64,000 bases of DNA from Polyangium jinanense (lineage in GTDB: Bacteria > Myxococcota > Polyangia > Polyangiales > Polyangiaceae). Made by a program: the position numbers and the translations under genes. This document shows positions 43,611-52,992 of this stretch, in pieces (the stretch's first letter is position 1; the number at the start of each line of letters is the position of its first letter). Under the pieces are notes generated by a model. It did not search any database and was not told where the DNA came from. It saw only the letters and a list, made by a program, of their open reading frames with translations. The stretch lies in NCBI RefSeq assembly GCF_028435365.1, contig NZ_JAGTJJ010000005.1, positions 186,001-250,000 on the forward strand, given 5' to 3'.

Positions 43611-45059
43611 ATGATGGAACCCTGGCGCAGACGGCTCGGCCTCCGCTTCCGCGAGGGGGTCAACTGGAGCCGAGACGAGGGCGGCGCCGCTCGGTTGACC
43701 TCGCCCTCGTTTCCCCCGATCCCGCTCGGGGCGCTGCCGCAGGCATTGCTCGCCGCGTTCGAGCGCCTCGGCGCCGAGGACCCCACGATCGAGGCGCTGG
43801 CCGAAGGTATCGCCGCAGAGGACGGCCCCCTCGTGGTGGCGACGTTGCTCCACCACCTCCGCCGCCTGGAGCAGCTCGCGCTGCTCGCTTATGCCGTGCG
43901 TGACGGAAATACCACGATCGCGGTGCTGCAACCGATCTCGCCCTGGTTTTCGCTGGGCAGCGGGGCCATCACCTCCGAGCGCCGTTACGTGCTCTCCCGC
44001 TTCGCATATCAGCGTCGCGTCGGGGAAGGCCTCGTGCTGGAATCGCCCCGCTGTCATGCGCTCCTGCGCATCGAAGACGCCCGGACCGCCGCCCTTTGCT
44101 TCGCGCTCGCCCGCCCGACCGCGCCCGCGGCACTCGCCGTGCCCGGAGCGAGTTCCGAGGCCATGACCACCCTCGTCGGCCTGCTGATCGCAGCCGGATT
44201 CGTGATCCCGGCCGAGGATGCGGGGGGCACCGAGGAAGAGCAGGCATTCGAGCTCGCGAGCTGGTCCTTCCACGACCTACTTTTCCACGCGCGCAGCCGC
44301 CCCGGCCGCCATTTGGGGCCTTGCGGCAAGACGTATCCCTTTCGTGATCGCGTCCCGCCGCCGCCCGCCCTGCGGCCGCCTCGCACCACCGCCGATCCTC
44401 CGATTGCGCTTTACCGCCCGGACCTCGACGCGCTCCGCACGAGCGACCGCCCCTTCACGGCCGTGCTCGAGGGCAGGCGCAGCGTGTACGCGCAGGGGCG
44501 CGAGCCCATTTCGATCGAGCAGCTCGGCGAGCTCCTCTATCGGTCGGCGCGGGTCTGCGCGCATGTCGCCGCGACGCCCGAATGCGCCTACGACTTCACC
44601 TTGCGCCCCTCCCCCTCCGGCGGCGCCTGCCACGACCTCGAGATCTACCTCGCCGTCGATCGCTGCCGTGGCCTTTCCGCGGGCCTCTACCATTACGACC
44701 CCGACGCGCACACCCTCTCCCGCATCCAGGGCCGCACGCCCGAGGTCACGGCCCTGCTCACGGGCGCCGCGTTCGCGACCTGCCGCACCGAATTGCCGCA
44801 GGTGCTCCTCTGCCTCGCCAGCCGATTCCAGCGCGTGTCCTGGAGCTACGAGGGCATTTCTTATTCGGTCACCCTCAAGAACGCGGGCGTGCTTTACCAG
44901 ACGTTTTACCTGGTCGCGACCGCGATGGACCTCGCCTGCAGCGGCGTCGGTCGGGGAGATTCGGACCTCTTCTGCAAGGCCGCCGGCACCAATTATTACG
45001 CGGAGACGACCGTGGGCGAGCTGGTGCTCGGCAGCCGCCCCGAGGGAGACGAGGCATGA
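43611..45059 (+). CDS. SagB-type FMN-dependent azoline dehydrogenase
   Basis: 482 residues. The C-terminal half (about 270-475) is a nitroreductase-fold SagB/ThcOx domain, seen in SDRPFTAVLEGRRSVYAQGREPISIEQLGELLYRSARV, PSPSGGACHDLEIYLAV and GILYS-like YSVTLKNAGVLYQTFYLVATAMDL. The N-terminal half is a less conserved helical region with PGxxS and other SagB-specific blocks. It would oxidise azolines made by the YcaO protein to azoles using FMN. GGAGGTGA precedes the ATG. Its stop overlaps the next gene's ATG (ATGA), so the S53 protease is translationally coupled to it. Confidence 0.9.
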   Translation: MMEPWRRRLGLRFREGVNWSRDEGGAARLTSPSFPPIPLGALPQALLAAFERLGAEDPTIEALAEGIAAEDGPLVVATLLHHLRRLEQLALLAYAVRDGNTTIAVLQPISPWFSLGSGAITSERRYVLSRFAYQRRVGEGLVLESPRCHALLRIEDARTAALCFALARPTAPAALAVPGASSEAMTTLVGLLIAAGFVIPAEDAGGTEEEQAFELASWSFHDLLFHARSRPGRHLGPCGKTYPFRDRVPPPPALRPPRTTADPPIALYRPDLDALRTSDRPFTAVLEGRRSVYAQGREPISIEQLGELLYRSARVCAHVAATPECAYDFTLRPSPSGGACHDLEIYLAVDRCRGLSAGLYHYDPDAHTLSRIQGRTPEVTALLTGAAFATCRTELPQVLLCLASRFQRVSWSYEGISYSVTLKNAGVLYQTFYLVATAMDLACSGVGRGDSDLFCKAAGTNYYAETTVGELVLGSRPEGDEA

Positions 45060-46783
45060 CCCGCGATCGTGTCGACATCGAGGGCAGCGCCCGGCCGCCC
45101 CTGTTCGGTGCTGTCCTTCAGGGCGACGTCGCCCCCGACGAAATCGTGACCGCCGTGCTTTGGCTCCGCACCCCGGAAGGCTCTCCGCCACTCGTGGAGA
45201 CAGCCTGGAACGTGGTCCGGACGCGGGAGCCCTGGTCGCACGAGCGTTATGCGGCCACCTATGCAGCGAACGCGGAGGACCTCGCGCGGGTCGATGCGTT
45301 TGCCCGTGCGCATGATCTTTCGGTGGTCGACATCCATCACGCTGCGCGGTCGGTGACGCTCCGCGCAGCCGCGAGAGCTTTCGAGGCGGCATTCGGCGTG
45401 AAGCTGAAACGTCATGCCTACAAGGGGGAAGTCGACATCACCCACGACGCGCCCCTCTCCGTCCCGGCGAACCTCGAAGGCGTGATCCTCTGGGTTTTCC
45501 TGCCCCGCCACGCGCCCGTCGTGGACGCCATCCCGCCGCCTCGAAGGCGCGTCGAGGTCGCTCCCGCTCCCCCTGCCGACGCTCCTGACAAACCCTGGCG
45601 ATTTCACCCGCCGCCCCGCTTCGCGAAAGCTTACGATTTCCCGGACGAGCTCACGGGGGAAGGCGTCTGCCTCGGTGTGCTCGCGCTTTATGGCGGCATC
45701 TCCCCGGACGACATGCAGGTCTTTTTCGAAGGCCTGGGCATGCGCGTGCCGGACATCGTCACCGTGGGGCCCAACCGCTGGGCGACCGGGCACGACGCCT
45801 GGGCCAATTACGAGGTCAGCATGGACGCGCAGATCGCCTTCTCCTGCGCGCCCGGCGTCCGGCCCGTGGTTTATTTCTCGGACGCGCGCGGAAACGACGA
45901 CACCACGAGCTACACCTATTTCCAGCTCTTCAACACCGCGCTCTTCGATACGGTGAACCGGCCCTCCGTGCTCACGCTCAGCGCGGGGCTCCCCGAGGAT
46001 CTACCCGGCGTGTGGACCCGGGCCGAAGCCACACGCATCAACGAACTGTTCGTCATCGCCGCCATCCTGGGAATCACGGTTTGCCTTCCTTCGGGCGACT
46101 CCGGATCCATTTTCCCCATGGCGCAGGGCATGTTTTCGGCCCCCTCGCTGGTCTATTTCCCCGGCTCCAGCCCCTGGGTCCTTTGCTGCGGCGGCACAAC
46201 ACTGATCCTCGACGAGCAGGGCGCCCGGAAGGACGAGGTGGTGTGGAATCGCCTCGCCGACACCATGTTCCTCGCTTACGGCAATGCCGGCAGGATCGCC
46301 AACCTCGGCAGCAGCAGCGGCGGCGTGAGCCGTTATTTCGAGTGCCCCGAATGGCAGGCACACGCCGCCGTCCCCGCCCGGACCTTTGCCACGTTCCGCG
46401 ACTGGGTCTTCACCGAGCCCGCGAGCACGTTCGCCGGCCGCGGCTGCCCCGACGTCGCAGCCCACGCCGACTTCTTCGAAGGATATCGCATCTTCGTGGA
46501 CGGCGCGTATCGCTACGGCGGCGGCACGAGCGCGTCCACGCCCCTCCTCGCGGCGCTCGTCGCCCGCCTCTGCCAGGGCGTGGGGAGACGCCTCGGGTTC
46601 CTCAATCCGCTGCTCTATCGATTGCAACTCGAAGAAGGGGCGAACGTCTTCCGCCCCATCGTCGCCGGCAACAACGGCGGGTATGCCGCGTCGCCGGAAG
46701 CGGGCTGGAACGCCTGCACCGGGCTCGGCGCCCCCCGCGGGCGAGCGCTGCTCGAAGCGCTCCGCAAAGTTTACGGCGTCTAG
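45056..46783 (+). CDS. S53 sedolisin/kumamolisin-type protease without signal peptide
   Basis: 575-residue serine carboxyl peptidase. Residues 1-175 resemble a pro-kumamolisin activation domain. The catalytic set is present: Glu253 and Asp257 (E-x3-D in NYEVSMDAQ), Asp348 (PSGDSG) and the nucleophile Ser492 (GGGTSAST). The C-terminus has GWNACTGLGAPRG, near the family's usual GWD ... TGLG-P-G. No signal peptide is visible, unlike most secreted family members. The ATG overlaps the SagB stop, so it belongs to the RiPP operon. A role in leader removal inside the cell is the natural inference; a self-immunity or maturation role is also possible. Confidence 0.88.
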   Translation: MTRDRVDIEGSARPPLFGAVLQGDVAPDEIVTAVLWLRTPEGSPPLVETAWNVVRTREPWSHERYAATYAANAEDLARVDAFARAHDLSVVDIHHAARSVTLRAAARAFEAAFGVKLKRHAYKGEVDITHDAPLSVPANLEGVILWVFLPRHAPVVDAIPPPRRRVEVAPAPPADAPDKPWRFHPPPRFAKAYDFPDELTGEGVCLGVLALYGGISPDDMQVFFEGLGMRVPDIVTVGPNRWATGHDAWANYEVSMDAQIAFSCAPGVRPVVYFSDARGNDDTTSYTYFQLFNTALFDTVNRPSVLTLSAGLPEDLPGVWTRAEATRINELFVIAAILGITVCLPSGDSGSIFPMAQGMFSAPSLVYFPGSSPWVLCCGGTTLILDEQGARKDEVVWNRLADTMFLAYGNAGRIANLGSSSGGVSRYFECPEWQAHAAVPARTFATFRDWVFTEPASTFAGRGCPDVAAHADFFEGYRIFVDGAYRYGGGTSASTPLLAALVARLCQGVGRRLGFLNPLLYRLQLEEGANVFRPIVAGNNGGYAASPEAGWNACTGLGAPRGRALLEALRKVYGV

Positions 46784-48279
46784 GGAATCGCCCCCGCACG
46801 GGCGCTTACCTCGGCGCCTGCGGGGTTCGTCCCAGCAAACTCCATCGTGCCGTCGTCGACCTCTCCGAATCGCAACGCCGCAATGTCCAGCAAGTAATTC
46901 TGGTTGACCTTCCACGGCTTCTTGGAGCCCTGCCTCGGAAACGCGTGGACCGAGCGCTGCACATAACCCGACGAGAAGTCGAGTAGCGGCAAGTCCTCCA
47001 CGTCCGAATCCTTGCGGCGCGGCGTGCACCGGCGCGCGCCGATCGCATCCATGTGATTCAGCAAGCGGCAAACGTATTCGGAGACGAGGTCGGCCTTCAG
47101 CGTCCACGACGCATTCGTGTACCCGAACGCGCATGCCAGGTTCGGCACGTCGCTGAACATCACGCCCTTGTAACTGAGGAGCTTCGACGGCTCCACGCGG
47201 CGACCGTCCACCACGACCTCCACGCCGCCGAGGAAGAGGAGCCGGAGCCCCGTCGCCATGACCACGAGATCCGCTTCGAGCTCCTGCCCGGACGCGAGCC
47301 GGATCCCCTTTTCGGTGAACGTCTCGATATGATCGGTGACGACCGACGCCCTGCCCGCCTTCACGGCCTTGAAGAGATCCCCGTCCGGCACGACGCAAAG
47401 GCGCTGATCCCACGGATTGTATCGAGGCGTGAAATGTTTGTCGACGTCATAGTCGGGCCCGAGTTTTTTTCGCACGAGGTCGACGATTTGCTTTTTCACG
47501 CTCGCCGGCCTCCGCCGCGCGAGCTGATAAAAGAACATGCCCAGGAGCACGTTTTTCCAGCGCGTGACCTCGTAGGCGACGTGCGTAGGGACCCGCTGCT
47601 GAAGCCAGCGCGCGATCGCGTCCTGGGACGGGAGCGACACCACGTACGTCGGCGAGCGCTGGAGCATCACCACGTGCGCGGCCTCCTTCGCGAGCTCCGG
47701 CACGAGCGTGACGGCCGTCGCGCCGCTGCCGATCACGACCACGCGTTTCCCGCGATATTCCACGTCCTCCGTCCAGAATTGCGGGTGCACGACGCGGCCC
47801 TTGAAGCGCTCGATGCCCGCGAATTCAGGGGCATGGCCCTTCTCGTAATCGTAATAGCCGCTGCACATGAGAAGAAAATTGCACGTGAAGCGGACGATCT
47901 CCTTCGACGGGCCGCGCTCGACCTCCACCGTCCACGCCGCGCGCTCGCTCGACCACGTGGCGCGCTTCACCCGGCAGCCGAACCGGATCTTCGATTCGAG
48001 CGCGAGCTCCTCGGCCGTCTCGCGGATGTACGCGAGGATCGACGGCCCATCCGCGATGGCCTTCCGCTCCTTCCACGGCTTGAACGAATAGCCGAGCGTG
48101 TACATGTCGGAGTCGGACCGGATGCCCGGATAACGGAAAAGGTCCCAGGTCCCGCCGATGGCCTCGCGCCCCTCGAGGATCGCGAAGGTCTTGCCGGGGC
48201 ATCGGGTCGTGAGGTGGTGGGCCGCCCCGATCCCCGATAACCCTGCCCCCACGATGATCACGTCGAAATGTTCGGACAT
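46780..48279 (-). CDS. Class B flavin monooxygenase (Baeyer-Villiger type)
   Basis: 499-residue FAD/NADPH monooxygenase. The FAD-binding GAGLSGIG (11-18) and the NADPH-binding GSGATA motif are both present. The Baeyer-Villiger fingerprint F-x-G-x-x-x-H-x-x-x-W is seen in FKGRVVHPQFW, but the final P/D is replaced by Thr. It resembles EthA-like enzymes that oxidise ketones or sulfur. Its stop codon overlaps that of the convergent protease in CTAG. It is on the opposite strand from the RiPP operon, so a tailoring role is not supported beyond proximity. Confidence 0.9.
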   Translation of the reverse strand: MSEHFDVIIVGAGLSGIGAAHHLTTRCPGKTFAILEGREAIGGTWDLFRYPGIRSDSDMYTLGYSFKPWKERKAIADGPSILAYIRETAEELALESKIRFGCRVKRATWSSERAAWTVEVERGPSKEIVRFTCNFLLMCSGYYDYEKGHAPEFAGIERFKGRVVHPQFWTEDVEYRGKRVVVIGSGATAVTLVPELAKEAAHVVMLQRSPTYVVSLPSQDAIARWLQQRVPTHVAYEVTRWKNVLLGMFFYQLARRRPASVKKQIVDLVRKKLGPDYDVDKHFTPRYNPWDQRLCVVPDGDLFKAVKAGRASVVTDHIETFTEKGIRLASGQELEADLVVMATGLRLLFLGGVEVVVDGRRVEPSKLLSYKGVMFSDVPNLACAFGYTNASWTLKADLVSEYVCRLLNHMDAIGARRCTPRRKDSDVEDLPLLDFSSGYVQRSVHAFPRQGSKKPWKVNQNYLLDIAALRFGEVDDGTMEFAGTNPAGAEVSARAGAIP

Positions 48280-48396
48280 CTCTCACACCTGCTCGTCACG
48301 ACCCGCGGATGGCCCCACGATAGCAGGATGCGGACGCGCTGGCGAGCCGGCGCGCGCAGATCCTCCTCGTCCTCCACCACGGGCACGCGGCCGCGG

Positions 48397-49653
48397 CTAT
48401 CGACGACCATCGGCGCCTCCCAGGGGCAGGCGGAAGCAAAATAGGCTGCCGCGGCCCTCCTCGCTCCCGAACCACATCGCGCCACCGTGCGCCTCGACGA
48501 TCGCACGCGCGATGAAAAGCCCCACACCCATCCCACCGGAATCGTGCGGCGTTCCGGTGTGCGCGCGATAGAATCGCTCGAAGATACGCCCCTGCCTCGC
48601 GCGCGGAATGCCGACGCCGCGATCCCGGACGCACACGCGAGCCTCTCGACCTTCCACGCTCACCTCGACCTCGACCTCGCTTCCCGGAGGGGAATAACGA
48701 AATGCATTGTCGAGCACGGTGTAGACCACGGATTCGAGGCGCTGACGGTCTGCCGGGAGGCTCACCTCCCCCTCGATGCGCAGCCGGATCGCGTGGGACC
48801 TTCCGGCTGCGAAACGACCCGTGACTTCGCGCACGAGCGCGGGCAAATCCACGAGCTCCTGCACGAGATCGAGCTTGCCCGTCTGGAGCTGCGAGATGTC
48901 GAGCAGGTCCTGGACGATCTTGTCGATACGGTTCGCCCCTCGATTGATGGCCTCGAGCGCGCTGCGCGATCGCGGCGTCAGATCGGCCGGCGCGCGGCGA
49001 AGGAGGAGCTCTGCGTGACCCTTCATCACGGCGACCGGCGTCTCGAGCTCGTGGGCGGCGACCCGGACAAACTCCTCTTTGAGCCGCTCGAGCTGGATGT
49101 ACTGGGTCACGTCGCGTCCGATCCAGACCGCGCCGCGGACGTCGCCTTTCCGATCGAGAATGGGCGCCGCGCTCCGTTCGATGTACGCGGTGCCTGCCGT
49201 GCCGGGCAGGCGCGCGATGATCCGCTCCCCCCGGACGGTCTCGCCCTCGAGCGCACGGAGGAGCGGCATTTCCTCGCGCTTGATCCGCCGCCCGTCGAGA
49301 TGGCGAATCTGCATGGAATCGATGAGGGTCCCGGGATCCCGCGGCACGTCGATCCCCCGCTCGATGCCGAACAGGCGCAAGGCCGCCTGATTCGCCAGGG
49401 TGACCCACGCGACGGCGTCGATGACGAGGACAGCATCGACCATGATATCGGCCAACGTTTCGAGCTCGGCCGCGCGCCTCTCGGCGGTGTCGGTGCAGGC
49501 GAGGAGCCTCGCCTCGCTCTCCTGAAAGGCCTGCTCGGCTTGGTGAAGACGCTCCATGATCTCCCGAGAGGTCAGTGTCGCGGGAGGAGGCGCCGTGCCA
49601 TCGAGTCCTTTGGGTGTCGGTCGCCGCGTGTGGATCTTGCCGGTCGCGGGCAT
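48397..49653 (-). CDS. PAS-containing sensor histidine kinase
   Basis: 418 residues as called. A PAS domain spans about 55-200 (ETLADIMVDAVLVIDAVAWVTLANQAALRLFG ... WIGRDVTQ). The dimerisation/phosphoacceptor helix has His in RVAAHELETPVAVMKGH. The ATPase domain shows VLDNAFRYSPPG (N box), RDRGVGIP (G1) and GGMGVGLFIAR (G2). No transmembrane segment is seen, so it is cytoplasmic. The start is uncertain: ATG 49653 and ATG 49557 are both possible, with poorly spaced ribosome-binding sites. The cognate response regulator is not adjacent. Confidence 0.85.
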   Translation of the reverse strand: MPATGKIHTRRPTPKGLDGTAPPPATLTSREIMERLHQAEQAFQESEARLLACTDTAERRAAELETLADIMVDAVLVIDAVAWVTLANQAALRLFGIERGIDVPRDPGTLIDSMQIRHLDGRRIKREEMPLLRALEGETVRGERIIARLPGTAGTAYIERSAAPILDRKGDVRGAVWIGRDVTQYIQLERLKEEFVRVAAHELETPVAVMKGHAELLLRRAPADLTPRSRSALEAINRGANRIDKIVQDLLDISQLQTGKLDLVQELVDLPALVREVTGRFAAGRSHAIRLRIEGEVSLPADRQRLESVVYTVLDNAFRYSPPGSEVEVEVSVEGREARVCVRDRGVGIPRARQGRIFERFYRAHTGTPHDSGGMGVGLFIARAIVEAHGGAMWFGSEEGRGSLFCFRLPLGGADGRR

Positions 49654-49852
49654 ACCTCGAAGCTGGGTCCCGGCGACGCTGACCGCAACGCAGAGCGAGT
49701 CAGGGGTGAACGTCGAGCCATGCTCCCACGGCGCAACCGACGAGAGCGGTCGCAATGCTGATGGCCGCGAGCTCGAGCCCGCTCTCCGAGCGCCGTGCCA
49801 GACCGCCGCGGGAGGCCGCCTGGTCGGCGCTCTCCCGCGCGTCTGCGGAAGC

Positions 49853-50494
49853 TCAGCCCTTCCAGTGCGGGGGAATCGTCTTCTCGTAATAGGGCAATGC
49901 CTCGATGCGCTTCATCCAGGCGGTGATGCGGGCAGGCCAGCGGTCGCCGAGGCCGTGCGCGGGCAGCCGGTCGTCGACGCGACGGATGGCCCGGATGTGC
50001 GGGTAGGCCGCGAAATCGGCGAGCGAGAGCTCCCCTGCGAGCCAATCCCCCGTGAGCCCCGCGTCCCATCGCGCGAGCTCTTCGAGGACCGCCGCCTGCG
50101 CCTCGGCGATCTTGGTCGCGTCTCGTGCCTCTTCCTTGGTGTACAAAGTTTCCTGGAACAGACGGCGCTGCACCGGGGCGATGTAGCCGTCGGCCTCGGC
50201 GGCGAGCTGGCGAGCCTTCGCGCGCGCGGTCACGTCTCGCGGCCAGAGCGGGGAATCGGGGAATCGTTCTTCGAGGTACTCGACGATCGCGTTCGATTCG
50301 GCGATCACGAGGCCGTCATGCACGAGGACGGGCACCTTGCCGCGCGGGTTGATCGCGAGATATTCAGGGGAACGCGTCTCGCCGCGGTCGAACGTAAGCA
50401 GCTTCCACTCGTAGTCGAGCTTCTTGTGCTCGAGCGCGAGCCATACCTTCCAGGCGTACGGCGATCCGGAGCCGTAGTAAAACGTGAGCGACAT
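49853..50494 (-). CDS. Glutathione S-transferase family protein
   Basis: 213 residues. The N-terminal thioredoxin-fold domain begins LTFYYGSGSPYAWKVW and has NPRGKVPVLVHDGLVIAESNAIVEYLEE, with the cis-Pro and Glu-Ser that bind glutathione's gamma-glutamyl part. The C-terminal helical domain has LSLADFAAYPHI. A Ser/Tyr near residues 6-11 is the probable catalytic residue. GGAGG precedes the ATG. Likely cytosolic detoxification or isomerase activity; the substrate is unknown. Confidence 0.92.
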   Translation of the reverse strand: MSLTFYYGSGSPYAWKVWLALEHKKLDYEWKLLTFDRGETRSPEYLAINPRGKVPVLVHDGLVIAESNAIVEYLEERFPDSPLWPRDVTARAKARQLAAEADGYIAPVQRRLFQETLYTKEEARDATKIAEAQAAVLEELARWDAGLTGDWLAGELSLADFAAYPHIRAIRRVDDRLPAHGLGDRWPARITAWMKRIEALPYYEKTIPPHWKG

Positions 50495-50616
50495 CGAAGC
50501 GAGCCTCCTTCAGCCGAACGCGGCCGGGCCCGGAGTAAAACCACTCCAAAGGGCGAGGTCAACCGCCCGGGAACGATCTGCTTGTGCTCCGCGCCGTCTG
50601 AACATATGATCAGCTC

Positions 50617-51201
50617 ATGATCCCGCTCCGCACGATCGCGCTCGACGAGACGCACCACGTGCAGGTCGGCGCCCTGCCGAAGGCCCTGGTCCCGGACGCG
50701 GCCGGCTTCGAGGCGCTCTGGGCGCTGCACCCCGACGTGTTCCACGAGATCAAGATGCACGGCCGCCTCGTGCGCACGCCGCGATGGCAACAGGCGTACG
50801 GCGCGGATTACCGCTACACGGGCAACACGAATCGCGCGCTGCCGCTGACGCCGCAGATGGACGTCTGGCTCGGCTGGGCGCGCGAAACCTTCGAGCCGCG
50901 GCTGAACGGCCTGCTCTTCAACTGGTACGACGGCGCGGAGGGGCATTACATCGGCAAACACCGCGACAGCGACATCAACCGCGTCGAAAGCTCGCCGATC
51001 GTCACGTTCTCGTTCGGCGAGGAGCGGGTGTTCCGCATGCGGCCGTGGCGAGGAAAAGGGTTCGTCGACGTACCCGCAGTGCATGCGGGGGTCATCGTGA
51101 TTCCGTGGGACACGAATCGAACCTGGACCCACGAAGTTCCGGCACCGAAGGGCTCGCGCGGGCGAAGGATTTCCGTGACGATCCGGGCGTTTCACGGCTG
51201 A
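50617..51201 (+). CDS. AlkB-like Fe(II)/2-oxoglutarate dioxygenase
   Basis: 194 residues. The core motif NWYDGAEGHYIGKHRDSD carries the iron-binding H-x-D. The distal His and the 2-oxoglutarate-binding Arg lie in TWTHEVP ... RRISVTIRAF. This matches AlkB-like 2OG-dioxygenases, which usually repair alkylated DNA/RNA or demethylate proteins. No nucleotide-binding lid is clearly distinctive, so substrate class is open. The stop overlaps the convergent coiled-coil gene by 10 bp. Confidence 0.9.
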   Translation: MIPLRTIALDETHHVQVGALPKALVPDAAGFEALWALHPDVFHEIKMHGRLVRTPRWQQAYGADYRYTGNTNRALPLTPQMDVWLGWARETFEPRLNGLLFNWYDGAEGHYIGKHRDSDINRVESSPIVTFSFGEERVFRMRPWRGKGFVDVPAVHAGVIVIPWDTNRTWTHEVPAPKGSRGRRISVTIRAFHG

Positions 51202-52262
51202 TTCCGCGCCGCGTGGTATTCCCGCGCGATCGTCGCGGCAGCTTCCCGCGTGCGCTCGGATGCTTGCTCGGCGGCGCGCGCTTTTTCGAAGGCGCGCGTG
51301 GCCTCCTCTTGCGCAGCCGCGAGCGCGTCGTGCGCGCGTGCCTCGGCCTCCCGGGCGCGCTTGGCCTCCTCTTCTGCGCGCACGGCCTCCCGCGACGCGC
51401 GGTCCGATTTCGCCAGAGCCTCGGCCACGGCCCGCTCGGATGCCTCGGCGGAAGCGCGCAACGCTCGGGCCTCCTCGGCGCGGCGGGCCGACTCCGCTTC
51501 GGACGCTGCCAGCCGATCGCGCAAGGCTTCAAGCCGGCGGCGGCGTTTCTCCTCCGCCTTCCGCTCCTCCTCCGCGCGCCGGGCGCGTTCTTTCTCCTCC
51601 GCGGTGGCCTTCGCCAGGCGCTCCTTCAGCAATCGCGCCTGCTCGGCCTCGCGCCTCTGCAATGGCGTGGGCCCCATCTTTTTCGAAGCCTCTTCCTTCG
51701 GCGGCTCCCCCTTCGGCGCCGGCGCAGGCCGGCGCGGCATAGAGGCTTCGAGCCCCGCGAGGACCTCGAACCCAGGCGGATCCACCTCGCGCACGAGCCG
51801 CCCCCGGTCGAGCAAAACACGGCCGTCGGGCCGATGCGCGAGTGCGCGCAGGGTCTCTGCGATACGACCGATCTGCGCCTCGCTCACGCCGAGCCCGGCC
51901 GCCGACAGCGCCTCCCGAGCCGCGCGCAAAAGCTCACCGAGCGCCCGCTCCTCGTCCTTCAGCGCAGCCCGAAATGGCTCGGTCCGTCCGCCCGTGAGTG
52001 CTCCGATCTGCGCCGCCCGCGCCCGATCCCCCGCGTCGAGTAGCGCCTCGAATTTCGCACGCCGCCCGCGAAATACCTGATTCACCGCCCAGGCCGCCTG
52101 GTTTGGCTTGGGAAGGATCGCGACGGCCTTGGCCTCCTCCCGCCGCCCTTCGCTGCGCAGCCGCCGCGCGAGCGCGTCACGCGCCGCCGTGAATTCGCCG
52201 AGCGGGAGACCATAAAGGTGATCGACCTCCGCCTCGACGTCCGCTGCCGGAGAGACGGCCAC
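51192..52262 (-). CDS. Conserved coiled-coil protein
   Basis: 356 residues. The N-terminus HLYGLPLGEFTAARDALARRLRSEG followed by LPKPNQAAWAVNQVFR is a recognisable conserved block seen in uncharacterised bacterial proteins. After about residue 190 comes a long Arg/Glu/Ala-rich coiled coil. The start is a GTG with GAGGTCGG upstream. No enzymatic motif is visible. It could be structural or bind nucleic acid, but there is no direct evidence. Confidence 0.8.
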   Translation of the reverse strand: MAVSPAADVEAEVDHLYGLPLGEFTAARDALARRLRSEGRREEAKAVAILPKPNQAAWAVNQVFRGRRAKFEALLDAGDRARAAQIGALTGGRTEPFRAALKDEERALGELLRAAREALSAAGLGVSEAQIGRIAETLRALAHRPDGRVLLDRGRLVREVDPPGFEVLAGLEASMPRRPAPAPKGEPPKEEASKKMGPTPLQRREAEQARLLKERLAKATAEEKERARRAEEERKAEEKRRRRLEALRDRLAASEAESARRAEEARALRASAEASERAVAEALAKSDRASREAVRAEEEAKRAREAEARAHDALAAAQEEATRAFEKARAAEQASERTREAAATIAREYHAARNQP

Positions 52263-52274
52263 CGCGGACCGACC

Positions 52275-52949
52275 TCAGGCCGCGCGACGGCTCGATCCGA
52301 GCGCCTGATCGAGATCGTCGGCGAGGGCCTCTGGGGTCGCATAAATCGCGGCCGCCCCCGCCTGTTCGAGCAAGTCGCGCTCGATTCCGCCGGTGAGCAC
52401 GCACAAACAAGACAGATGGATCTGCTTCGCCGCGACGATGTCGTACACCGTATCGCCCACGACGAACGCCTCGGCCGGCCGCCCCAGCGCCGAGAGCGCC
52501 TCCGCGAAAATATCGGGCGCGGGTTTCGTCGTGGAGACGTCGTCCTTCGAGATGATGACGTCCACGTGCTTCGCCGCCGGGCCGAGCTTTGCGAGCAGCC
52601 GATCGAGCTCCTCGCGGCGCGCCGAGCTCGCCAGCGCGATGCGCACGCCTCGCTCGCGCAGCGCTTCGAGCAGCCGCGTCGCGCCGGGAAGAGCGCGCGC
52701 ATGCTCGATGAGGCCCGTCTCGACGTATTCCTCCGCGTGAAAGGCGCTCGCCTGCTCGGCGACGTCGTCCGGGACCTCTCCCAGAATCGCGGGCACGAGC
52801 CTGTCTCCGCCCATTCCGATCGCGTGCAGGATCCGGTTCGCCTCGATTTCCCTCCCCAGCCGCTCGAAGGCCCGCCGCCAGGCGAGCACGTGCAGGAGGT
52901 TCGTATCGATCAGCGTCCCGTCCACGTCGAGCAATGCCGCTTGGTTCAT
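52275..52949 (-). CDS. HAD-superfamily hydrolase
   Basis: 224 residues. Motif I DVDGTLIDT, motif II ALASSA, the motif III Lys in TTKPAP, and motif IV VVGDTVYDI are all present. The cap helix follows motif I, so it is a phosphoglycolate-phosphatase/beta-phosphoglucomutase-like subgroup enzyme. Start ATG 52949 is supported by GGGGGAG seven bases upstream. It follows the RNase J gene in the same direction by 43 bp. The physiological substrate is unknown. Confidence 0.92.
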   Translation of the reverse strand: MNQAALLDVDGTLIDTNLLHVLAWRRAFERLGREIEANRILHAIGMGGDRLVPAILGEVPDDVAEQASAFHAEEYVETGLIEHARALPGATRLLEALRERGVRIALASSARREELDRLLAKLGPAAKHVDVIISKDDVSTTKPAPDIFAEALSALGRPAEAFVVGDTVYDIVAAKQIHLSCLCVLTGGIERDLLEQAGAAAIYATPEALADDLDQALGSSRRAA

Positions 52950-52992
52950 GACGCTCCCCCTCGCCGGCAAATTCGAGGCCTGCCCGGCGGGG

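Noticed and set aside
46780..48279. Flavin monooxygenase as a tailoring enzyme of the RiPP cluster
   Set aside because: It is convergent with the operon and not conserved in TOMM pathways to my knowledge; proximity alone is not enough.
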